DNA of 64,000 nt from contig JAEMQS010000006.1 in NCBI GenBank assembly GCA_016463765.1, positions 33,517 through 97,516 of the forward strand, in the 5' to 3' direction. Made by a program: the position numbers and the translations under genes. Shown here piece after piece: positions 56,386-64,000 of the stretch (positions are counted from its first letter, which is position 1; each line of letters opens with the position of its first letter). The notes under the pieces were generated by a model, which made no database searches, was not told where the DNA came from, and was given only the letters and a program-made list of their open reading frames with translations. This stretch comes from Solirubrobacteraceae bacterium. Its GTDB lineage: Bacteria; Actinomycetota; Thermoleophilia; Solirubrobacterales; Solirubrobacteraceae.

Positions 56386-58545
56386 ATGGAGCTCGTCCCG
56401 GACACCCCCAACGTCGAGCTCCGGCTCCGTCGCGACGGCCATCGGGTCGTAGTCCTGAGCTTCCCGTACGACGTTAACCTCGTCGCCGCCGTCCGGGCGA
56501 TCCCGGGACGGCAGTTCGACTGGGACACGAAGGAGTGGTCCGCCCCGATCGACGAGTGGGTCGGCCTGCACATCTCGCACCTGCTGGACCGGTTCCCCGA
56601 CCTGCAGCCGGCCCCCGAGGTCGTGACCTGGCTCGAGCGGATCGCCGAGCGCTGGATCGCCACCGTCGCAACCACGAAGCACGACGGCCGCGGCTGGTTC
56701 GTCCTGCGCACGCGCGGGGGTGACATCCCCGAGGCCGTCGCCGATCGCACGATCACGGTCGACGGCCAGACGTTCGCGTCGATGACGACCGCCGTCGCCG
56801 AGGTCTTGTCCGAGCAGCGCGCGGTGCGGATGGATCGCGCTGCTCAGCGGTGCGTCGAGTCGCTGCTCAACGACCAGGAGCCGCCCCGCGCGCGGCTGGT
56901 GCTCGCCGAGAGCGTGGAGGGCGACCGCCTGAAGCTCGACGTGCTCTGGGACGCCGGCCTGGGTGACCTCTTCGCCAAGCTGCCCGGCGCCCAGGACGGG
57001 CGTGGCCTGCCGCTGGACCCGTGGAACGCCGACCACCTCGACGCGTTCCTCGCCGAGCACGGCATCCCCGTCGTCGGCGCCGCGGTCGCCGCGGTGCACG
57101 ACCTGCGCGCGGAGCACGAGGAGGCCGCCGCGGCCGTCGCGCGCTCGCGCGCCACCGAGGGCGACGCGATCGACGAGATCGTCCCGCGCCTCGGCGGCGA
57201 GCTGCAGCCGTTCCAGTGGGCCGGCGTGCGCTACGCGCTCGACACACGCCGGTGCTTCATCAGCGACGAGCAGGGTCTCGGCAAGACGGTGCAGGCGCTC
57301 GCCGCGCTCGAGGCCGACGACGCGTTCCCGGCCGTCGTGGTCTGCCCCGCCTCGCTGAAGCTCAACTGGGCGCGTGAGGCGCGCAAGTGGCTGCCGCACC
57401 GCAGCGTCGGGGTCCTCGGCGGCCGCAGCGCCGTCACGCCCAAGGACGACATCACGATCCTGAACTACGAGATCGTGGCCGCCCACCGTCGCGCGCTGGC
57501 GGGGGCGAACCCGAAGGCCCTGGTGGTCGACGAGTCGCACTACGTCAAGAACCCACAGGCCAAGCGCACCCACGCTGTCCGCCGGCTGGCCGAGTCGATC
57601 CCGCCGCACGGGCTGCGCCTGGCCCTCTCGGGCACACCGGTGCTCAACCACGCCGAGGAGCTCGTCTCCCAGCTGCGCGTCCTGGGCCGCATCGAGGAGT
57701 TCGGCTCCGGCGCGCGCTTCGCCCGCCAGTTCGGCGGCGAGCTCTCCGAGGAGCGGCTGCACTGGCACCTGCGCCGCCACTGCTTCGTCCGCCGCCTGAA
57801 GAGCGAGGTGCTCCCCCAGCTCCCGGCGAAGCGCCGCGTCGTCGTCTCGATGCCCCTGGACAACGAGCGCGAGTACCGGCTGGCCGAGCAGAGCGTCATC
57901 GACTGGCTGCGCGAACAGCCGCTCGACCTCGCCGACCTCGACGCGAAGATCGCCCGCACCCTGCGCGCAGAACGCCTCGCGCAGCTCGGTACGCTTCAGC
58001 GCCTCGCCGCGAAGGGCAAGCTCGAGGCCGCGATGGCGTGGGTCCACGACTTCCTCGCATCCGGCGAGCCGCTCGTCGTCTTCGCCCGCCACCGCGAGAT
58101 CCAGGACGCGCTCGTCGAGCGCTTCCCCGACGCCGCCCACCTGCTGGGCCGCGACAGCACCGAGGCGCGCGACGCGTCGGTCCGCGCGTTCCAGGAGCCC
58201 GACGGGCCGCAGCTCATCATCTGCGCCACCCGCGTGGCGTCGCAGGGCATCACGCTGACCCGCGCGTCGAACGTCGCGTTCCTCGAGCTCGAGTGGACCC
58301 CGGCGCTGCACGACCAGGCCGAGGACCGCGTGCACCGCATCGGCCAGCGCGACGCCGTCACCGCCTGGTATCTGCTGGCCGCCCACACCATGGACGAGAC
58401 GATGAGCGAGCTGCTGGCCCGCAAGCGCGAGATCGTCGCCGCCGTCACCGACGGCAAGGCCGGCGACGAGACCAGCGTGCTCTCCGGCGTCCTGAAGATC
58501 CTGCGCGACGGTGAGCCCTACCGGCACCTGCGGCCGGTGGCGTAG
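56386..58545 (+). CDS. SMARCAL1-like SNF2-family DNA translocase
   Basis: A 719-aa ATPase. The first about 80 residues (VVVLSFPYDVNLVAAVRAIPG, then FDWDTKEWSAPI) resemble the HARP domain of SMARCAL1/HARP proteins, which anneal RPA- or SSB-coated single strands. The SNF2 motor has SDEQGLGKT (Walker A, about residue 290), LVVDESH (motif II, DESH), LSGTPVLNHAEEL and, in the second lobe, ATRVASQGITLTRASNV and AEDRVHRIGQRDAV (motifs V and VI). Such proteins remodel replication forks or DNA-protein complexes. The ATG at 56386, with GGAGAG just ahead, is favoured over a GTG at 56371. It is followed by a convergent membrane-protein gene 8 bp away. Confidence 0.9.
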   Translation: MELVPDTPNVELRLRRDGHRVVVLSFPYDVNLVAAVRAIPGRQFDWDTKEWSAPIDEWVGLHISHLLDRFPDLQPAPEVVTWLERIAERWIATVATTKHDGRGWFVLRTRGGDIPEAVADRTITVDGQTFASMTTAVAEVLSEQRAVRMDRAAQRCVESLLNDQEPPRARLVLAESVEGDRLKLDVLWDAGLGDLFAKLPGAQDGRGLPLDPWNADHLDAFLAEHGIPVVGAAVAAVHDLRAEHEEAAAAVARSRATEGDAIDEIVPRLGGELQPFQWAGVRYALDTRRCFISDEQGLGKTVQALAALEADDAFPAVVVCPASLKLNWAREARKWLPHRSVGVLGGRSAVTPKDDITILNYEIVAAHRRALAGANPKALVVDESHYVKNPQAKRTHAVRRLAESIPPHGLRLALSGTPVLNHAEELVSQLRVLGRIEEFGSGARFARQFGGELSEERLHWHLRRHCFVRRLKSEVLPQLPAKRRVVVSMPLDNEREYRLAEQSVIDWLREQPLDLADLDAKIARTLRAERLAQLGTLQRLAAKGKLEAAMAWVHDFLASGEPLVVFARHREIQDALVERFPDAAHLLGRDSTEARDASVRAFQEPDGPQLIICATRVASQGITLTRASNVAFLELEWTPALHDQAEDRVHRIGQRDAVTAWYLLAAHTMDETMSELLARKREIVAAVTDGKAGDETSVLSGVLKILRDGEPYRHLRPVA

Positions 58546-58553
58546 CCCGCGGG

Positions 58554-58922
58554 TCAGCCAGCCACCAGCGAGACGACGGCTGACACGAAGGCCAGCACCA
58601 CCGCCGTGAGCAGCACGCCGGTGGCGAGCAGCCGCATCAGCCGGTCCTCGTCGGTCAGGTCCGTCCCGGAGATCCGCGACGCGACGCGGCGCTGCACGCC
58701 GACCGCCGCGAACAGGACGACCACGAACACGATGATCGGCCCGAACGTGCCCGCGAGCGTCGCGATGCCGAGCAGCGTCAGCACGCCGATGACACCCGCC
58801 GCCGCCAGGTAGCCCGCGATGACCTTCCGGGCGGGCGAGAGGTTGTCCGTCGAGCGGGCGCGCTGCGGCTTCGCGGGCCGCGCGGTGTCGGTGCTCGGGC
58901 GATTGCGCGATCGGCGTCCCAT
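58554..58922 (-). CDS. Small membrane protein of unknown function
   Basis: 122 aa: a basic, disordered N-terminal 30 residues (GRRSRNRPSTDTARP region), then three hydrophobic segments (KVIAGYLAAAGVIGVLTLLG, GTFGPIIVFVVVLFAAVGV and ATGVLLTAVVLAFVSAVVSL). Between helices two and three is a short acidic loop with SGTDLTDEDRLM. No family was recognised. It is convergent with the SNF2 gene and diverges from the NHL-repeat gene, with 119 bp between the starts. Confidence 0.72.
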   Translation of the reverse strand: MGRRSRNRPSTDTARPAKPQRARSTDNLSPARKVIAGYLAAAGVIGVLTLLGIATLAGTFGPIIVFVVVLFAAVGVQRRVASRISGTDLTDEDRLMRLLATGVLLTAVVLAFVSAVVSLVAG

Positions 58923-59041
58923 GGTCCAGACCGGACGCTAGCGGGCGCCGCGAAGAAACGTGCGGCTGAGACCTTGCAGGAGCGGCGCGCGCTCCCTGCC
59001 ACCCTGCGACTTCTCGTTCTCTTCCGTGTTCCGGACTTCCG

Positions 59042-61219
59042 ATGCTCGCCCGACTCGCTCTTCCGCTCATCGCCGCACTGCTCACCGCGCCCGCCACCGC
59101 GCAGGCGCAGGAGATCGCCGTCACCGGCTCGTCGATCATCGGCGACCGCGCGAACGGGACCCTGCGGTTCCCGCAAGCGATCGCCGTCGGGACCGACGGG
59201 AACATCTACGTCGGCGACCAGGGCACCCACGTCGTGCAGGTCTTCCGGCCCGACGGATCGTTCCTGCGCACCGTCGGTGAGCCCGGGACGCGCGATGGCG
59301 AGCTGACCGCCGTCGGCGCACTCGCCGCCGCGCCGGACGGGTCGCTCGTCGTGGCCGACGGGCGCAACAAGATCGAGCGATTCGCCGCCGACGGCAGCCG
59401 CATCACGGGCTGGGGCGGCACCGGGACGGCCGTCGGCAAGTTCAGGTTCGGCGGCGGGCGTGCGAACGATGCGGGCGCGGGCGGCGGGCTCGCCGTCGGT
59501 GGCGACACCGTCTACGTCGCGGACTCGGGGAACAACCGCGTCCAGCGCTTCGCCCTCGACGGCACCCGGGGCGCCGAGATCGTCAAGCCCGGCGTGCTCA
59601 GCCACCCGAAGGGCCTGGCGGTGCGCAAGACCCGGCTGTTCGTCGCCGACGACCAGAACCACCGCATCCTCGTCATGGACACCGGCGGGCGGCAGCTGAC
59701 GACGATCGGCGGCGGGTCGGGCGAGCGGCCCGGGCAGCTGAACTACCCCTACGGCGTCGCGCTCGACCCCGCGGGGCGGGTGTTCGTCGCCGACAACATG
59801 AACCAGCGGATCCTGCGGTTCAGCACCGGACCGTCCTACCCGTACAAGGGCCGCTGGGGCAGCTACGGGACGAAGCCCGGGCAGCTCGCCTACCCGCGCG
59901 GGATCGCGATCGACCCGTCGGGCAACGTCTACGTGACGAACACGGGCAACGACCGGATCGACGTCTACGACCGGGGCGGCAAGCTGCTGCGCGCGTTCGG
60001 GCGCTCGGGACGCGCCGAGGGCCAGTTCAACGCGCCGTTCGGCGCCGCTGCGGACGCCGCGGGCTACCGCGCGATCACCGACAGCAACAACGGGCGCGTC
60101 ACGATCCTCAACCCGGACGGCAGCGTCGTCAGCGAGTGGGGCTCCCCCGCCCCTGGGCCGACGATCCTCCCGCGGCCGGTCGCCGTGGCCTTCGACGCCG
60201 CCGGGACCGCCTACGTCCTGGACCAGCGCCGCGCGCGGATCGTCGTCTTCAGCCGGACGACCGGCAAGCCCGTGCGGTCGATCGCCTCGCAGGGCCGCGA
60301 CGGCGGCAAGCTGCTCGACCCGTCCGCGATCACGATCAGTGGCGGCGGCACGATCTACGTGGCCGACAGCGGCAACAAGCGCATCGCGCGGTTCACGACG
60401 GCCGGCAAGCACCTGGGCTCGATCCCGGACACGGGAACGCTGCGCGGCATCGCCGTCTCCCCCGACGGGACGCGCATCTACGCCGCCGACGCGGAGAACC
60501 GCATCACCGTCTACGACCAGGCCGGGCAGCTGCTCGACGACTTCGGCGGCACCGGCAGCAAGCTCGGCAAGCTCAACGCGCCCGCGCAGATGACCGCCGA
60601 CGCCGCGGGCAACCTGTGGGTCGCGGACCGCGGCAACAACCGGGTGCAGCACTTCGGCCCCGACGGCGAGCGGCTGGGGAGCCTCGGTCGCCGCGGCACC
60701 GGTCCCGGCGAGTTCATCTACCCCACGGGCGTGAGCGTCGACTGCCGCGGCACGCTCACGGTCACCGACGCCTACAACAACCGCGTCCAGCAGTTCACGC
60801 TGGCCGCGCCCTCCGGCGGGGCGTGCCGCGACCTGCCCGCGCTCGGGCGCCCGCCCGCGCCGCAGATGCCGACGCTGCCCGCGCCGGAGGGCCCGCTGCT
60901 GACCCTCAAGCCGCTGCGCACGGCGAACGTCCTGCGCACTCGTGAGCTGCCGCTCCGCGTGGGGTGCGACACGGTCTGCTCCGTGACGACCCGGGTCACG
61001 CTGGCCGCCAAGCGGGGGAAGAAGCGCGTCGTCGTCACCGCGACGGGGCCGAAGGTCTCCGTGCCCGCGGGCGAGACGCGCATTGTGCGCGTGCGTCTGA
61101 CGGGTGCGCAGGCGAAGCGGCTCCCGCGCGGCAAGGCGATCACCGCCAACGTGGACGTGACCGCCACCGCGTCGGTCGGCGCGCCCACCACCGTGACCCG
61201 CCAGCTGCGCGTGCGCTGA
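59042..61219 (+). CDS. Secreted NHL-repeat beta-propeller protein
   Basis: 725 aa. A signal peptide (MLARLALPLIAALLTAPATAQAQ; core LALPLIAALLTAP) leads into many NHL repeats of about 45 residues, each with patterns such as GNIYVGDQGTHVVQVF, DTVYVADSGNNRVQRF, GNVYVTNTGNDRIDVY and GNLWVADRGNNRVQHFGPDG. About twelve such blades suggest two six-bladed propellers. The last about 110 residues are an Ig-like basic domain similar to other secreted proteins here. NHL propellers usually bind proteins, sugars or nucleic acids. The 119-bp upstream gap holds a GGAGCG/CGCTCC hairpin at 58979-58995. No enzymatic motif was seen. Confidence 0.88.
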   Translation: MLARLALPLIAALLTAPATAQAQEIAVTGSSIIGDRANGTLRFPQAIAVGTDGNIYVGDQGTHVVQVFRPDGSFLRTVGEPGTRDGELTAVGALAAAPDGSLVVADGRNKIERFAADGSRITGWGGTGTAVGKFRFGGGRANDAGAGGGLAVGGDTVYVADSGNNRVQRFALDGTRGAEIVKPGVLSHPKGLAVRKTRLFVADDQNHRILVMDTGGRQLTTIGGGSGERPGQLNYPYGVALDPAGRVFVADNMNQRILRFSTGPSYPYKGRWGSYGTKPGQLAYPRGIAIDPSGNVYVTNTGNDRIDVYDRGGKLLRAFGRSGRAEGQFNAPFGAAADAAGYRAITDSNNGRVTILNPDGSVVSEWGSPAPGPTILPRPVAVAFDAAGTAYVLDQRRARIVVFSRTTGKPVRSIASQGRDGGKLLDPSAITISGGGTIYVADSGNKRIARFTTAGKHLGSIPDTGTLRGIAVSPDGTRIYAADAENRITVYDQAGQLLDDFGGTGSKLGKLNAPAQMTADAAGNLWVADRGNNRVQHFGPDGERLGSLGRRGTGPGEFIYPTGVSVDCRGTLTVTDAYNNRVQQFTLAAPSGGACRDLPALGRPPAPQMPTLPAPEGPLLTLKPLRTANVLRTRELPLRVGCDTVCSVTTRVTLAAKRGKKRVVVTATGPKVSVPAGETRIVRVRLTGAQAKRLPRGKAITANVDVTATASVGAPTTVTRQLRVR

Positions 61220-61224
61220 CCCGC

Positions 61225-63945
<2,721 letters not shown>

Positions 63946-63952
63946 GCTCAGC

Positions 63953-64000
63953 TCACCACACCTCCGGCACGAAGGTCTGGTCGCTCATCGGCGGACGCAG
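63953..64000 (-). CDS. C-terminal tail of an upstream gene (cut by window edge)
   Basis: On the minus strand the last 48 bases read in one frame as LRPPMSDQTFVPEVW followed by a TGA at 63955-63953, seven bases before the ppc GTG. The tight spacing suggests the end of a gene co-transcribed with ppc. Only 15 codons are visible, so no function can be given; the ATG inside could even be the start of a tiny leader peptide. Confidence 0.45.
   Translation of the reverse strand: MRPPMSDQTFVPEVW

Overview
The window is very GC-rich DNA (third codon positions nearly all G or C) packed with short-spaced and overlapping genes. Gene content suggests a high-GC actinomycete of the Thermoleophilia/Solirubrobacterales type. 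The clues are secreted proteins with basic C-terminal beta domains, PucR-type regulators, mycobacterial-style ferredoxin reductase/desaturase pairs, and a c-di-AMP riboswitch in front of a cell-wall hydrolase. This placement is an inference from gene content. No rRNA, tRNA, CRISPR array, transposase or phage gene was recognised.

Layout. 1-7033: a partial Gfo/Idh/MocA oxidoreductase, an aldehyde dehydrogenase, the trkA-trkH potassium uptake pair, a lysyl-oxidase-fold secreted protein and a Tat-exported PhoD-like phosphatase. 7050-13686: a GntR/UTRA regulator diverges from an operon for a four-subunit sarcosine-oxidase-like enzyme (order D-A-G-B) plus purU. 13730-18694: a secreted protein, a chemoreceptor with cheW, and an amino-acid permease. 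18756-23984: a MESH1-like ppGpp hydrolase, ferredoxin reductase plus desaturase pair 1, a PucR regulator and an SDR. 23954-27706: a short BAAT-like protein, twin palindromic repeats, modABC and a MerR-TOBE regulator. 27729-31232: a large secreted protein. 31317-35359: mgsABC-like genes plus a gmaS-like glutamine synthetase. 35465-42315: membrane and lipoprotein genes, a baeRF/Vms1-like gene, a protein phosphatase, a riboswitch-controlled NlpC/P60-like hydrolase, a metallo-beta-lactamase-fold hydrolase and an MFS transporter. 42687-49391: a second PucR regulator, typA, ferredoxin reductase plus desaturase pair 2, and HMG-CoA reductase. 49463-64000: a 2.2 kb-residue RHS/YD-repeat protein, a small ORF with a SMARCAL1-like SNF2 ATPase, an NHL-repeat protein, PEP carboxylase, and the tail of one more gene.

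The most coherent story is methylated-amine metabolism. GmaS-like (gamma-glutamylmethylamide synthetase), MgsABC-like (N-methylglutamate synthase) and MgdABCD-like (N-methylglutamate dehydrogenase) genes, with PurU for the one-carbon product, together make up the full N-methylglutamate route. They are split into two operons 18 kb apart. Three copies of a partly palindromic site, AGTGnACnAAnnnGT, lie in the gntR-operon 1 intergenic region (two copies) and before operon 2 (one copy), suggesting that one GntR protein controls both halves.

Other regulatory structures found by reading the DNA are a c-di-AMP riboswitch, a hairpin containing the start codon of the baeRF-like gene, a perfect 15-bp hairpin between the chemoreceptor and cheW, and a pair of 45-nt cruciform repeats after modC.
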